Shown: positions 49,054-58,142, numbered from the stretch's first letter. The stretch: DNA of 58,476 bases from Sulfuriflexus sp032250955 (GCF_032250955.1 NZ_JAVVES010000007.1:1-58476); one strand, 5' to 3'. Numbers and translations are program-made. Notes: generated from the sequence alone by a model not told the origin.

Positions 49054-49986
49054 TTACAGGCAATAACCAAAGGCTTCCTTGAAGCGGGCATCAAACTCAT
49101 CACGGCTGAAGCTGTGATTCTGTGTGCCATGCTGTTCTATCTTGATTGCCCCCATGAGTGACGCTATCCGGCCGGTATTTTCCCAGTCCATATCCTTCAT
49201 CATGCCGTACAGCAGGCCGCTACGGAAGGCATCGCCACAACCGGTCGGGTCATTCAGTTCTTTTGCCGTCGCCGCCGGGATATCGATCCGCTTGCTGGCC
49301 GTGTAAATGTGCGAGCCCTCGCCACCAAGGGTCACAATGAGCGCGTCGACACGCTCGGCGACTTCGTGTGGCGACAGGCCGGTACGATCCTGCAGCAACT
49401 GCATCTCGTAATCATTCACGGTGACATAACTGGCCTGCTCGATGAAGGTCTTCAGGTCATCACCGTCAAACATCGGCATCCCCTGGCCCGGATCGAAGAT
49501 GAACGGGATCCCGGCTTCGGCGAACTGGCGAGCATGCTCGATCATGCCATCACGTCCATCCGGGGAGACGATCCCCACGCTTACGCCACTGGCTTCCTCG
49601 ACCCTGTTCTCATGCGAGAAACCCATGGCCCCCGGGTGGAAGGCCGTGATCTGGTTATCGCTCTTGTCAGTGGTGATAAAGGCCTGACCGGTATAGGTGT
49701 GCGCAAGCTCCTTGATGTGGCGGCGCGAGATACCGCACTTGTCCATCCAGGCCGCGTACGGCGCGAAGTCATTGCCGACCGTTGCCATCGGCAGGGCATC
49801 GCCCCCCAGCAGGTTCAGGTTGTAGGCAATATTGCCGGCGCAACCGCCGAACTCGCGGCGCATGTCCGGCACGAGGAAGGACACATTCAGGATATGCACC
49901 TTGTCCGGCAGGATATGGTTGGCGAACTTGTCATGGAACAGCATGATGGTGTCATAGGCATAAGAGCCACAGATCAGTGCCGACAT
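49054..49986 (-). CDS. PfkB-family kinase, probably adenosine or ribonucleoside kinase
   Basis: This 310-residue ribokinase-fold enzyme has the PfkB signatures REFGGCAGNIAYNLNLLGG near the N terminus and DPTGCGDAFRSGLLYGM (catalytic Asp) near the C terminus, with LIVTLGGEGSHIYTA. The GGCAGN form and overall length resemble bacterial adenosine kinase-like proteins rather than 1-phosphofructokinase. It follows gcvPB by 38 bp on the same strand, the last gene of the glycine cleavage operon. Why it is there is unclear; the substrate is inferred. Confidence 0.78.
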   Translation of the reverse strand: MSALICGSYAYDTIMLFHDKFANHILPDKVHILNVSFLVPDMRREFGGCAGNIAYNLNLLGGDALPMATVGNDFAPYAAWMDKCGISRRHIKELAHTYTGQAFITTDKSDNQITAFHPGAMGFSHENRVEEASGVSVGIVSPDGRDGMIEHARQFAEAGIPFIFDPGQGMPMFDGDDLKTFIEQASYVTVNDYEMQLLQDRTGLSPHEVAERVDALIVTLGGEGSHIYTASKRIDIPAATAKELNDPTGCGDAFRSGLLYGMMKDMDWENTGRIASLMGAIKIEQHGTQNHSFSRDEFDARFKEAFGYCL

Positions 49987-50024
49987 TGTTTTTCCCCTAT
50001 TCTTTTGGTTTTTGATAAATAGCC

Positions 50025-51470
50025 TTATGGCTTCCAGACCAGGTCCAGCTCACGTGCCGCCTTGACGTCATCAAGACGCCGTACCGGCAAGGTATGCGGT
50101 GCGGTCTTGAGCATGTCTGGCGCGGTCTTCGCCTCGTCGGCGATCGCGACCATGGCCTCGATAAAACCATCCAGCTCTTCCCTGGCCTCGGTCTCGGTCG
50201 GCTCGATCAGCAGGCACTCCGGCACCAGCAACGGGAAATAGGTGGTCGGGGCATGGTAACCATGATCCAGCAGGCGCTTGGCAAAGTCCATGGCATTGGT
50301 GCCCTGCTCTTTGGCCTCGCGGCGCAGGGTTACGATGAACTCGTGCGTGGCCCGCCGGTTCGGGTAGGCCAGTTCAAAACCGGCGTCGCGCATCTTCGCC
50401 AGCATGTAGTTCGCGTTCAGGGTCGCAAACTCGGCAACCCGGTGCATGCCCTCACGGCCGAGCAGGCGCGCATAGATATAGGCGCGCATGAGCACGCCGG
50501 CATTGCCCATGAAGGTCGACAGGCGGCCGATGCTTTGCGGTACATCCTTTTCGGTCAGCCAGCGATAGCTATCGCCCTCTTTCGCCACCATGGGCACGGG
50601 CAGGAACGGCTTGAGGCGCTCGTTGACACCCACCGGACCGGCCCCCGGGCCACCGCCGCCATGCGGGGTGGAAAAGGTCTTGTGCAGGTTCATGTGGATG
50701 ACGTCAAAGCCCATGTCACCCGGGCGTACCTTGCCGAGAATGGCATTCAGGTTGGCGCCGTCATAATAGAGCAGGCCGCCGGCCTCGTGAACGATGCCGG
50801 CAATCTCCTTGATCTTGCGTTCGAAGACCCCCAGCGTCGAGGGGTTGGTCAGCATCAGGCCGGCCGTTTGTGGACCAACAGCGGCCTGCAGGGCCTCGAT
50901 ATCGACATCGCCATCCTTGTCAGTCGGGATCTCACGCACCTTGTAGCCGCACATCACGGCAGTGGCCGGGTTGGTGCCGTGGGCCGCATCCGGAACCAGT
51001 ATCTCGTTACGCGCAGTATCGTTACTGGCGTCATGGTAGGCACGGATCATGGCCACGCCGGCAAACTCACCCTGCGCTCCGGCGGCCGGGGTCAGCGAGA
51101 CCTCGGTCATGCCGGTCACATCCTTGAGCATTTCCTGCAGCTCGTACATGCAGGCCATAAAACCCTGGGCATGCGTTTCAGGACCCAGCGGATGACGGCC
51201 CAGGAAGCCCGGCAGCATCGCCAGCGAGTTGCAGGCGCGCGGGTTGTACTTCATGGTGCAGGAACCCAGCGGATAGAACTGCGTGTCGATAGAAAAATTT
51301 TTCTGCGACAGCCGCGTGTAGTGACGCACGGCCTGCATCTCGGAGACCTCCGGCAGGGTTGGCACGTCTGCACGCAGGAAACTGGCCGGGATAGTCGAAA
51401 CATCCGCAAGCTGTTGCGGGGCCTGCGCCGGGTCACGACGACCGGGTCGGGATTGTTCAAAAATCAACAT
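50025..51470 (-). CDS. gcvPB: Glycine dehydrogenase (decarboxylating) subunit 2
   Basis: GcvPB is the C-terminal half of the P protein in the two-subunit form and holds the PLP. The 481-residue protein shows DTQFYPLGSCTMKYNPR, the PLP lysine in IHMNLHKTFSTPHGGGGPGAG and PDAAHGTNPATA. With GcvPA it decarboxylates glycine and passes the aminomethyl group to lipoyl-GcvH. It is separated from gcvPA by tpx, which is unusual. Confidence 0.96.
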   Translation of the reverse strand: MLIFEQSRPGRRDPAQAPQQLADVSTIPASFLRADVPTLPEVSEMQAVRHYTRLSQKNFSIDTQFYPLGSCTMKYNPRACNSLAMLPGFLGRHPLGPETHAQGFMACMYELQEMLKDVTGMTEVSLTPAAGAQGEFAGVAMIRAYHDASNDTARNEILVPDAAHGTNPATAVMCGYKVREIPTDKDGDVDIEALQAAVGPQTAGLMLTNPSTLGVFERKIKEIAGIVHEAGGLLYYDGANLNAILGKVRPGDMGFDVIHMNLHKTFSTPHGGGGPGAGPVGVNERLKPFLPVPMVAKEGDSYRWLTEKDVPQSIGRLSTFMGNAGVLMRAYIYARLLGREGMHRVAEFATLNANYMLAKMRDAGFELAYPNRRATHEFIVTLRREAKEQGTNAMDFAKRLLDHGYHAPTTYFPLLVPECLLIEPTETEAREELDGFIEAMVAIADEAKTAPDMLKTAPHTLPVRRLDDVKAARELDLVWKP

Positions 51471-51504
51471 GTGTTTTTCCTACAGTAAAAATATTGATGA
51501 AAGC

Positions 51505-51563
51505 GGAATGATGATTGCTGATTGGTTTTCAGTTCATCGATCATCATTCATAAATCATCAATC
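51505..51563. repeat. ATGATTG-type repeat, copy 2
   Basis: GGAATGATGATTGCTGATTG (51505-51524) matches the sequence at 37096-37115 with one mismatch, and ATCATCATTCA (51540-51550) matches in the same relative order the right part of that element. It occupies most of the 87-bp gcvPB-tpx gap. Confidence 0.6.
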
Positions 51564-52058
51564 TAATGCTGCGATAGCAGCATCGTAATCTGGTTCCTGC
51601 GCGATCTCCGGCACCATCTCTGTGTAAACCACCTTGTCGTTTTCATCCAGCACGACCACGGCACGGGCGGTGATGCCGGCCAGCGGGCCATCGGTGATCA
51701 GCACGCCGTAGTCCTTGGCAAAGGACCTGGAACGCATCAGCGATAACGGGATCACCTTGTCGGTACCCTCGGCACCACAAAAACGGCCCATCGCAAACGG
51801 CAGGTCGGCGGCAATAACCAGCATCACGGCATCAGCGTGGTCCTTGGCAAAATCGTTAAACTTTTTGGTCGAGGTCGCACAAACCGGCGTGTCCAGGCTT
51901 GGCACGATATTCAGCAGTTTTTTCTTGCCGGCATAATCCGCCAGGCTGCGGTCATTGAGTTCGGCATCAACCAGTTTGAAGTCCGGGGCCTGACTACCGA
52001 TGGCCGGTAAGTCACCATTCGTGTTGATCTCGTTGCCTTTCAGGGTAATCGTTGTCAT
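51558..52058 (-). CDS. tpx: Thiol peroxidase (Tpx)
   Basis: Tpx is an atypical two-Cys peroxiredoxin that reduces hydroperoxides using thioredoxin, in the periplasm or cytoplasm. The 166-residue protein has the peroxidatic Cys in SLDTPVCATST, the resolving Cys in GRFCGAEG and the conserved Arg in ADLPFAMGRF. It lies between gcvPA and gcvPB with gaps of 70 and 87 bp. The reason for its place inside the glycine cleavage operon is unknown. Confidence 0.95.
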   Translation of the reverse strand: MTTITLKGNEINTNGDLPAIGSQAPDFKLVDAELNDRSLADYAGKKKLLNIVPSLDTPVCATSTKKFNDFAKDHADAVMLVIAADLPFAMGRFCGAEGTDKVIPLSLMRSRSFAKDYGVLITDGPLAGITARAVVVLDENDKVVYTEMVPEIAQEPDYDAAIAALD

Positions 52059-52128
52059 GTTTTCTTCCTCTTAATGGCCTTGATTGCGCGCCGGACTGCA
52101 GGCATCAGCGCATTTTGGGTTGTATGGG

Positions 52129-53502
52129 CTAGCTTGCCTGATTTTGCATGACGAAAACACGCTCGAGTTTCGTGGCATAGGCCTCGATATCTGCTGCCGT
52201 GCGGGTTTCGGTCGCGCACACCAGCAGGGCCTCGCCAAGCTCCGGATAGTCTTCGGTCAGGGCATAGCCGCCAAGGATGTTGCTCGAGGCCAGCTCGCGC
52301 AGTACGTCGACAACCGGTAACTCGAGTTGCAGGACAAACTCGTGAAAGCCCGGGCCGCGGAAGCATTGTTGCACGCCTTCAATCTGGCTGAGACGCTGCT
52401 TCAGTGCCTCGCTATTGGCATGTGACAGGGCGGCGGCACGCTTCAGGCCTTCGGCACCGAGCAGGCTCATGTGAATCGTCGAGGCCGTCACCATCAGGCC
52501 CTGGTTGGTACAGATGTTCGAAGTCGCCTTCGAACGGCGGATATGTTGTTCGCGGGCCTGCAGGGTCAGGGTATAGCCGGGCTTGCCATCGAGGTCCACC
52601 GTGCGGCCGATGATACGCCCCGGCATCTGGCGCACATAGGCCTGCTTGCAACACATGATGCCATAGTAAGGGCCGCCCGAGGCGAGCGGTATGCCCAGCG
52701 GCTGACCTTCACCACAGACGATGTCAGCACCGGTCTCGCCCCACTGTCCCGGCGCCTTCAACAGACCGAGGGAAAACGGGTTAACCACGGCGATGACCAG
52801 CGCGCCGTGCTCGTGCGCCCAGTTGGTGAGGCGGTCGACCTCTTCGAGGCCACCGAAGAAATTCGGATACGGGATCACAACCGCCGTGATGTCACCCGGC
52901 TCGGCCGGTAACGACGCCGGGTCGATGACGCCACTGTCGCGGTCATAGTCGAGTTCCTCGAGAACGAGTCCCTGGTTTTTGACAATCGTATGTGCGGTTT
53001 GGCGGTAATGCGGGTGCACGGTACGCGGCACCAGGATGCGCTTTGACTTCGACTTGCGGTTGGCGCGCACGGCCATGAGCACCGCCTCGGCCAGGCCGGA
53101 GGCGCCGTCGTAGAGGGAGGCGTTCGAGACCTCCATGCCGGTCAGGGAGGCCATCATAGTCTGGAATTCATAGAGCAACTGCAGCGTGCCCTGGCTGGCC
53201 TCGGCCTGGTAAGGCGTGTAGGCGCTATAGAACTCGCCGCGCGTAGTCAGTTCCCAGACAGCTGCCGGGATATGGTGCTCATAGGCACCGGCACCGATGA
53301 AACACAGTGCCCCGGCATCCTGGGCGGCGCGCGCGTGCATCAGGCGCGCGACATCCATCTCGCTGGCCATCTCGGGCACGGTCTCGAGCTTGCCGCTGCG
53401 CAAGCCGGCCGGGATCTCATCAAACAGGTCATCAATGCTGTCAGCGCCTATCGCCTCGAGCATGCTGCGAATATCTTCTTCAGTATGTGGTATGAACGGC
53501 AT
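52129..53502 (-). CDS. gcvPA: Glycine dehydrogenase (decarboxylating) subunit 1
   Basis: GcvPA is the N-terminal half of the P protein. The 457-residue protein begins MPFIPHTEEDIRSMLEAIG and contains FIGAGAYEHHIPAAVWELTTRGEF (in parts), YTPYQAEASQGTLQLLYEFQ and SNASLYDGASGLAEA. It works only with GcvPB. It follows gcvH by 62 bp. Confidence 0.96.
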   Translation of the reverse strand: MPFIPHTEEDIRSMLEAIGADSIDDLFDEIPAGLRSGKLETVPEMASEMDVARLMHARAAQDAGALCFIGAGAYEHHIPAAVWELTTRGEFYSAYTPYQAEASQGTLQLLYEFQTMMASLTGMEVSNASLYDGASGLAEAVLMAVRANRKSKSKRILVPRTVHPHYRQTAHTIVKNQGLVLEELDYDRDSGVIDPASLPAEPGDITAVVIPYPNFFGGLEEVDRLTNWAHEHGALVIAVVNPFSLGLLKAPGQWGETGADIVCGEGQPLGIPLASGGPYYGIMCCKQAYVRQMPGRIIGRTVDLDGKPGYTLTLQAREQHIRRSKATSNICTNQGLMVTASTIHMSLLGAEGLKRAAALSHANSEALKQRLSQIEGVQQCFRGPGFHEFVLQLELPVVDVLRELASSNILGGYALTEDYPELGEALLVCATETRTAADIEAYATKLERVFVMQNQAS

Positions 53503-53564
53503 GTGCCAAAATCCTGGAGAGGCGCGCCGTCAGGCCAACGCGCCGTCAATATAAATAAAATGGA

Positions 53565-53957
53565 TCAGTGAGCGTCTTCTTCCGCGACACCGTTATAGGC
53601 AGCGGCATCAAGCAGGCCATCGACCTGCGCAACGTCACTCATCCTGACCTTGAACAACCAGCCCGCGCCATAGGGGTCGGTGTTGACGGTTTCAGGGCTG
53701 TCGGCGAGCGCCTCGTTGACTTCGACAACTTCACCGGACAGCGGACTGTAAACATCCGAGGCAGCCTTGACCGACTCGACCACGGCGCACTCGTTACCGG
53801 CCTCGAGACTGTCGCCAACCTCCGGCAACTCGATAAAGACCATATCACCGAGCAGGTCCTGGGCATGGTCTGTGATGCCGACGGTGGCGGTATCGCCATC
53901 AACGGCGACCCATTCGTGTGACTTGGTGTATTTCAGTTCTGCAGGTACGTTACTCAT
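53565..53957 (-). CDS. gcvH: Glycine cleavage system H protein
   Basis: GcvH carries the aminomethyl intermediate on a lipoyl-lysine. The 130-residue protein has KSHEWVAVDGDTATVGIT at the start and ESVKAASDVYSPLSGEVVEVN around the lipoyl lysine (VKAASD). The LipB and LipA encoded at 2.3-3.9 kb would modify it. It lies 17 bp after gcvT. Confidence 0.97.
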   Translation of the reverse strand: MSNVPAELKYTKSHEWVAVDGDTATVGITDHAQDLLGDMVFIELPEVGDSLEAGNECAVVESVKAASDVYSPLSGEVVEVNEALADSPETVNTDPYGAGWLFKVRMSDVAQVDGLLDAAAYNGVAEEDAH

Positions 53958-53974
53958 TTTAATTCTCCCGAATA

Positions 53975-55060
53975 CTACAGTACGGCTTTACCGTTACGAA
54001 CGAACGGCAGTTTGACAATCTGTGCTGTTACCTGCTTGTTGCGAATCTCAACCTTACAGGTGCCGGCGGCATCTTTGGGGACACGCGCGAAGGCAATGGA
54101 CTTGCCCAGGGTCGGTGAAAAACCGCCACTGGTGATCTCGCCACCGGCATGCCCGTTGACGATCACCTTCTGGTGACTGCGCAGCACACCCTTGTCTTCA
54201 AGGATGAGTCCCACAAACTTCTGTGTAACGCCTTCGCTGCGCATCTTCTCCAGCGCCTCACGACCAATGAAGTCGCGGCTATCCGGTTCCCAGGCGACCG
54301 TCCAGCCGAGACCGGCGACCAGCGGTGACGTTTCTTCATCCATATCCAGACCATACAGGTTCATGCCGGCCTCGAGTCGCAGGGTATCGCGTGCCGCAAG
54401 GCCGATGGGTTGTACGCCCTCGCCATACAGCGAGCGCCACAGGTCACCGGCCTGGCTGCCGGGCAGGATAATCTCGAAGCCATCCTCACCGGTATAGCCG
54501 GTGCGCGAGACAAACCACTCGCCGACCTGGGCGGCGGTAAACGGCGCCAGCGCGGTAACAACAGAACGTTCCGGGGCATCAAACACGGCACAGACCTTTT
54601 CCCGCGCACTCGGGCCCTGCACCGCGATCATCGCCAGCCCGGCAGGCTCGGTAATCTCGACGGCAAACGGCTGGGCCTGTTCCTGTGCCCAGGCAAGATC
54701 CTTGTCATGGGTGGCGGCATTAAAGACGACCCGGAACCAGCTATCGTCCATGTAATAGACGATCAGGTCATCGATCACCCCGCCCTGCTCGTTGAGCATG
54801 CAGGTATACAGGGCCTTGCCCTGCGTTGTCAGGCGATCAACATTGTTGGCGAACAGCCTGCGCAGAAACTCGCGCACATGCGGGCCGGTAAAATCCACCA
54901 CGCTCATGTGCGAGACATCAAACATGCCGGCATCGTTTCTGACCTGGTGGTGCTCGTCAATTTGCGAGCCATAACGTAGCGGCATATCCCAGCCGCCAAA
55001 ATCCACCATCTTCGCACCCATAACGACATGCTTGTCGTACAGCGGCGTTTGTTTACCCAT
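53975..55060 (-). CDS. gcvT: Aminomethyltransferase (glycine cleavage T protein)
   Basis: GcvT releases ammonia and transfers the methylene group from GcvH to tetrahydrofolate, feeding the one-carbon pool used by ThyA. The 361-residue protein begins with TPLYDKHVVMGAKMVDFGGW and includes DVSHMSVVDFTGPH (catalytic Asp region) and RTGYTGEDGFEI. It is the first gene of the operon, directly after the tandem riboswitch and its terminator. Confidence 0.96.
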   Translation of the reverse strand: MGKQTPLYDKHVVMGAKMVDFGGWDMPLRYGSQIDEHHQVRNDAGMFDVSHMSVVDFTGPHVREFLRRLFANNVDRLTTQGKALYTCMLNEQGGVIDDLIVYYMDDSWFRVVFNAATHDKDLAWAQEQAQPFAVEITEPAGLAMIAVQGPSAREKVCAVFDAPERSVVTALAPFTAAQVGEWFVSRTGYTGEDGFEIILPGSQAGDLWRSLYGEGVQPIGLAARDTLRLEAGMNLYGLDMDEETSPLVAGLGWTVAWEPDSRDFIGREALEKMRSEGVTQKFVGLILEDKGVLRSHQKVIVNGHAGGEITSGGFSPTLGKSIAFARVPKDAAGTCKVEIRNKQVTAQIVKLPFVRNGKAVL

Positions 55061-55100
55061 GCATTCGTACCTGTGTCAAAACCATTTCAGAAAAAAAACC

Positions 55101-55148
55101 AAAAAAAAGGGTGGCGAATAACCTCGCCTGCGAGGTTATTCGCCACCC
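55101..55148 (-). terminator. Expression-platform terminator of the glycine riboswitch
   Basis: On the minus strand GGGTGGCGAATAACCTCG and its complement form an 18-bp perfect stem with the loop CAGG, followed by eight T residues (55108-55101). It lies between the second aptamer and gcvT, so transcription reaches the operon only when this hairpin is prevented from forming. Confidence 0.92.
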
Positions 55149-55322
55149 CTCTGTCCTGAACCTGAGAGCTTGAGCCCCTTCGGTGGATCGTCATAGCGAT
55201 CGCTCTCCAGAGACAACGTCTCTCCTGCGGTCCTTTTGCCTGAGCGTTTCCGGGTGGATGTTGCGCCTTCGGCGTTTCCTGCCCCGCATTTCTGCACAGA
55301 CACGAAACCTCTCCCACGGGAG
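55149..55322 (-). ncRNA. Tandem glycine riboswitch (two aptamers)
   Basis: On the minus strand the first aptamer has GGGAGAGG, the loop CGCCGAAGGCGCAA and CGCTCAGGCAAAAGGACCGC. The second starts AGGAGAG and has CCACCGAAGGGGC and AGCTCTCAGG then CAGGACAGAGG. This is the standard double-aptamer glycine riboswitch. Read with the strong terminator that follows, it should switch gcv transcription on when glycine is bound. It spans most of the leader. Confidence 0.95.
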
Positions 55323-55338
55323 CATTAGTTGCAGGCGG

Positions 55339-55344
55339 ACTATA
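55339..55344 (-). promoter_or_regulatory. Putative -10 element of the gcv operon promoter
   Basis: TATAGT on the minus strand lies about 20 bp before the first aptamer and 38 bp after the end of the upstream iron permease gene. No good -35 hexamer is seen at 16-18 bp. The position fits the start of the riboswitch RNA. Confidence 0.45.
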
Positions 55345-55381
55345 CCCCAGAACAGGTGCGACGGTCGAGAGACTTGAGCCG

Positions 55382-57022
55382 TTACCTGGACCGTCCCTTG
55401 TTTTTATCACCTCGCATCATCAACCACAGCGCGGGCAGGGTACCGAGGACGAGCATAAGTGCCGCCGGCGCGGCCAGTTCCAGCATCTCTTCGCTGGCCT
55501 CGATCCAGATACGTACCGGCAAGGTATCAAAACCGGTCGGCCGCAGGATCAAAGTGGCCGGCAATTCTTTCAGGGCATCAATAAACACCAGCACCCAGGC
55601 GCCGGCCATGCCGCTGCTGATCATGGGCAACACCACGCGCCGCAGGTTCTCGAGCGGCGCGGCGCCGAGGCTGCGCCCGGCCTGTTCGATCGAGGGGGTC
55701 AGTTGCTGCAGGGAGGCTTCCTGCGACTGTACGGCCAGTGGCAGGAAGCGGATAACCAGCGCCATAAACAGCGCCGCCAGCCCGCCGTAAAGCGGTGCCA
55801 CGACGGCGAGGATGAAACTCAACACCCCGAGGGCGATAACCGGCCCCGGCAGGACAAAGCCGATACTGGAGAGCTGCAGGTAACTGGTACTCAGGAGCGA
55901 ACGCTTGCGCGTGTGGAAAAAGGCTACCGGGAAGGCCGCCACAATCGCCAGGCTGGCCGCTACGGCCGCAACGATCAGCGAGTTCGAGACATAACCCCAG
56001 AAGGTCGTATCAATGAGGTCGTTGCGCCAGGCAACCCAGCTCCAGTCCAGCATCCACGCCATCGGCAAGGCAAAGGCGAATACGGTAATCAGCCCCAGCC
56101 AGGCCCAGATCATGACCTGTTCGAAGGCCGTCGCCGGGCGCAGGGCCGCCTGCCGCTGTTGCGCACTGGCATAGTAACGTTGCTTGCGGCGTGAAAAACG
56201 TTCCAGCACGAGGAACATCATGCTCAGCATCACCAGGACCATACTCAGGCCTGCCGCCCCCTGGTAATCAAAACGGCTGTTCATCTGCAGGTAGATGCTC
56301 AGGGTAAAGGTCTGGTAGCGCAGCATGCTCACCGCGCCGAAGTCCGAGAGCACGTGCAACACCACCAGCGACAGGCCCGCGGCAATGGCCGGGCGCAACA
56401 GGGGCAGATTCACATGCCAGAACACCTCGCGTGGGCTGGCGCCCTGGATACGCGCCGCCTCCTCAAGGCTGGGGTTACTCTGTGCCAGTGCCGTACGCAC
56501 CAGCAGGAACACATAAGAAAACCCGGCCAGGGAAAGAACAAAGGTGGCACCGCCAACATTATAAAGGTCCGGGATCCCGACACTGTCACCAAACACCGCC
56601 AGCCAGGCCCGGCCCAGCCAGCCATCCGACTCGAACAGGGTGGTGTAGATGTGGGCAAAAACATAGGTTGGAATCGTTAGCGGCAAGACCATCAGCCAGG
56701 TCGCCAGGCCACGGCCGACAAAACGTCGCCGCGCCACCAGCCAGGCCGAGGAGACCCCGAGCACAAAACAGCCAATGGCGACCAGTAAGGCCAGTGACAG
56801 GGTATTCCAGAGCAGGCCCGGCAGACGCTGACTCCACAGTGACCGCCAGTCTTCAAGGGGCAGCTGGCTACTACTGAAGATCACAAAAATCAGTGGTATC
56901 GCCGCCACCAGCACAACCAGACCGGCCAGCAACCCCGGCCAGCCAACCTGACGCGACCATGCCCGCTTTACCCTCACGGGTATGGCAGGCGTGGTCTGTA
57001 TGGCGGTATTGACGACGGTCAT
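55382..57022 (-). CDS. fbpB: Ferric iron ABC transporter permease (fused double domain)
   Basis: This 546-residue inner-membrane protein has two homologous permease halves, each with several helices, and two EAA-type loops (EEAARIQGASPREVFWHVNLP, in part, and EQAGRSLGAAPLENLRRVVLP). This is the FbpB/SfuB type that works with periplasmic ferric-binding proteins. The gene begins five bases after fbpA. No ATPase subunit (fbpC) is found in the locus. Confidence 0.92.
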   Translation of the reverse strand: MTVVNTAIQTTPAIPVRVKRAWSRQVGWPGLLAGLVVLVAAIPLIFVIFSSSQLPLEDWRSLWSQRLPGLLWNTLSLALLVAIGCFVLGVSSAWLVARRRFVGRGLATWLMVLPLTIPTYVFAHIYTTLFESDGWLGRAWLAVFGDSVGIPDLYNVGGATFVLSLAGFSYVFLLVRTALAQSNPSLEEAARIQGASPREVFWHVNLPLLRPAIAAGLSLVVLHVLSDFGAVSMLRYQTFTLSIYLQMNSRFDYQGAAGLSMVLVMLSMMFLVLERFSRRKQRYYASAQQRQAALRPATAFEQVMIWAWLGLITVFAFALPMAWMLDWSWVAWRNDLIDTTFWGYVSNSLIVAAVAASLAIVAAFPVAFFHTRKRSLLSTSYLQLSSIGFVLPGPVIALGVLSFILAVVAPLYGGLAALFMALVIRFLPLAVQSQEASLQQLTPSIEQAGRSLGAAPLENLRRVVLPMISSGMAGAWVLVFIDALKELPATLILRPTGFDTLPVRIWIEASEEMLELAAPAALMLVLGTLPALWLMMRGDKNKGRSR

Positions 57023-57027
57023 ATGAA

Positions 57028-58041
57028 CTATGGCATGCCCACGCTATCCAGCAGGTCGAGCGTCTCGATGCGATGTTCACCGAGGGCAGCCATCGGCACA
57101 TTGGTAATATGGTAGCTGCCGGCAGCCGGCACTTCCGGGGCAGCCGACACGCCTTCACGCGTCGGGTATTCCGAATTGGCACCGGCAAACTCGGCCTGGC
57201 CCTGGGGAGAGACCAGGAAGCGGATCAGTTTTTCCGCCGCGGCCCGATCCGGTGTGTGCCGGGTCATGGCGATGCCCGCCACGTTCCAGGCCACGCCCAT
57301 GCCCGTCTCACCCTGATCCGGCATGATGATACGCAGCGGTGCATCCGGGTGCTTGGCAAGATGGCGATAGATATAGTAGTGATTCACCAGGCCGACATCC
57401 TTCCTGCCCTCAGCGACCGCCTTGACGATCTTGCTGTGCTTGGCAAACACGGTATTGTCGGCATTGGTCTTCATTCCCTGCAGCCACTGCCGGGTTTTCT
57501 CCCGTCCTTCACTGAGCATGTAGACTGTGACGCCGGCGATAAAGCTTTCATTACTGCTGTTCGTGATCGCCAGCCGGTCTTTCAGGCGTGGATCGGCAAG
57601 GTCAAACACGGACTCAACAAAATCAATGTCGCTGGCATTCTCGTTCACGACCAGTACGCGGGCACGGGCAGACAGGCCCAGCCAGGTATTATCTTTGGCG
57701 CGCAGATTGGCCGGGATAACAGCCGCTATCTCGGCACTGACCGGCTGGAACAGCCCGAGCTTGCTGCCGGTTTGCAGGTTACCGGCGTCGTTACTGATAA
57801 ACAGGTCGGCGTCGGTGCGTTCACCTTCGATACGCAGTTTATTCAGCAGGGCGGTGGAGGATGCTGAGTGCAGCACCACCTTGATCCCGGTCTTGGCGGT
57901 AAACTGCTCAATGACAGGCTTGATAAACTGGTCCTTGCGACCGGAATAAACCACCAACTCCTCCTCGGCAGCCATTGCCCCTGTACCTCCAAGGGCAGTC
58001 AGTAATACACCAAGCAGCAGACGTTGCAGAATCATTTTCAT
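57028..58041 (-). CDS. fbpA: Ferric iron-binding periplasmic protein
   Basis: This 337-residue binding protein has a signal peptide (about 1-24, ending AMAA) and the mature start ELVVYSGRKDQFIKPVIEQF, typical of FbpA/FutA/IdiA proteins. Tyr residues in VNHYYIYRHL and the YSGR motif fit tyrosine-based ferric coordination. A perfect Fur box lies upstream, so it should be induced by iron starvation. It is translated just before fbpB. Confidence 0.92.
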   Translation of the reverse strand: MKMILQRLLLGVLLTALGGTGAMAAEEELVVYSGRKDQFIKPVIEQFTAKTGIKVVLHSASSTALLNKLRIEGERTDADLFISNDAGNLQTGSKLGLFQPVSAEIAAVIPANLRAKDNTWLGLSARARVLVVNENASDIDFVESVFDLADPRLKDRLAITNSSNESFIAGVTVYMLSEGREKTRQWLQGMKTNADNTVFAKHSKIVKAVAEGRKDVGLVNHYYIYRHLAKHPDAPLRIIMPDQGETGMGVAWNVAGIAMTRHTPDRAAAEKLIRFLVSPQGQAEFAGANSEYPTREGVSAAPEVPAAGSYHITNVPMAALGEHRIETLDLLDSVGMP

Positions 58042-58123
58042 ATCTCACCTCATTCAGGCGTTATTTCACTACGTTGACACGACTGTGCTTAATCAAACCC
58101 GCGCCAGCATGTCTGGAAACGCT

Positions 58124-58142
58124 AATGATAATGATTATCATT
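58124..58142. promoter_or_regulatory. Fur box upstream of fbpA
   Basis: AATGATAATGATTATCATT is a perfect 9-1-9 palindrome and matches the 19-bp Fur consensus (GATAATGATAATCATTATC) almost throughout. It lies 83 bp upstream of the fbpA ATG. Iron-loaded Fur should repress fbpAB here. Confidence 0.9.

Noticed and set aside
50094..51488. A 464-codon open frame on the plus strand opposite gcvPB
   Set aside because: Composition is His/Gly/Arg-biased and it mirrors the gcvPB codons; gcvPB itself shows its PLP lysine and family motifs.
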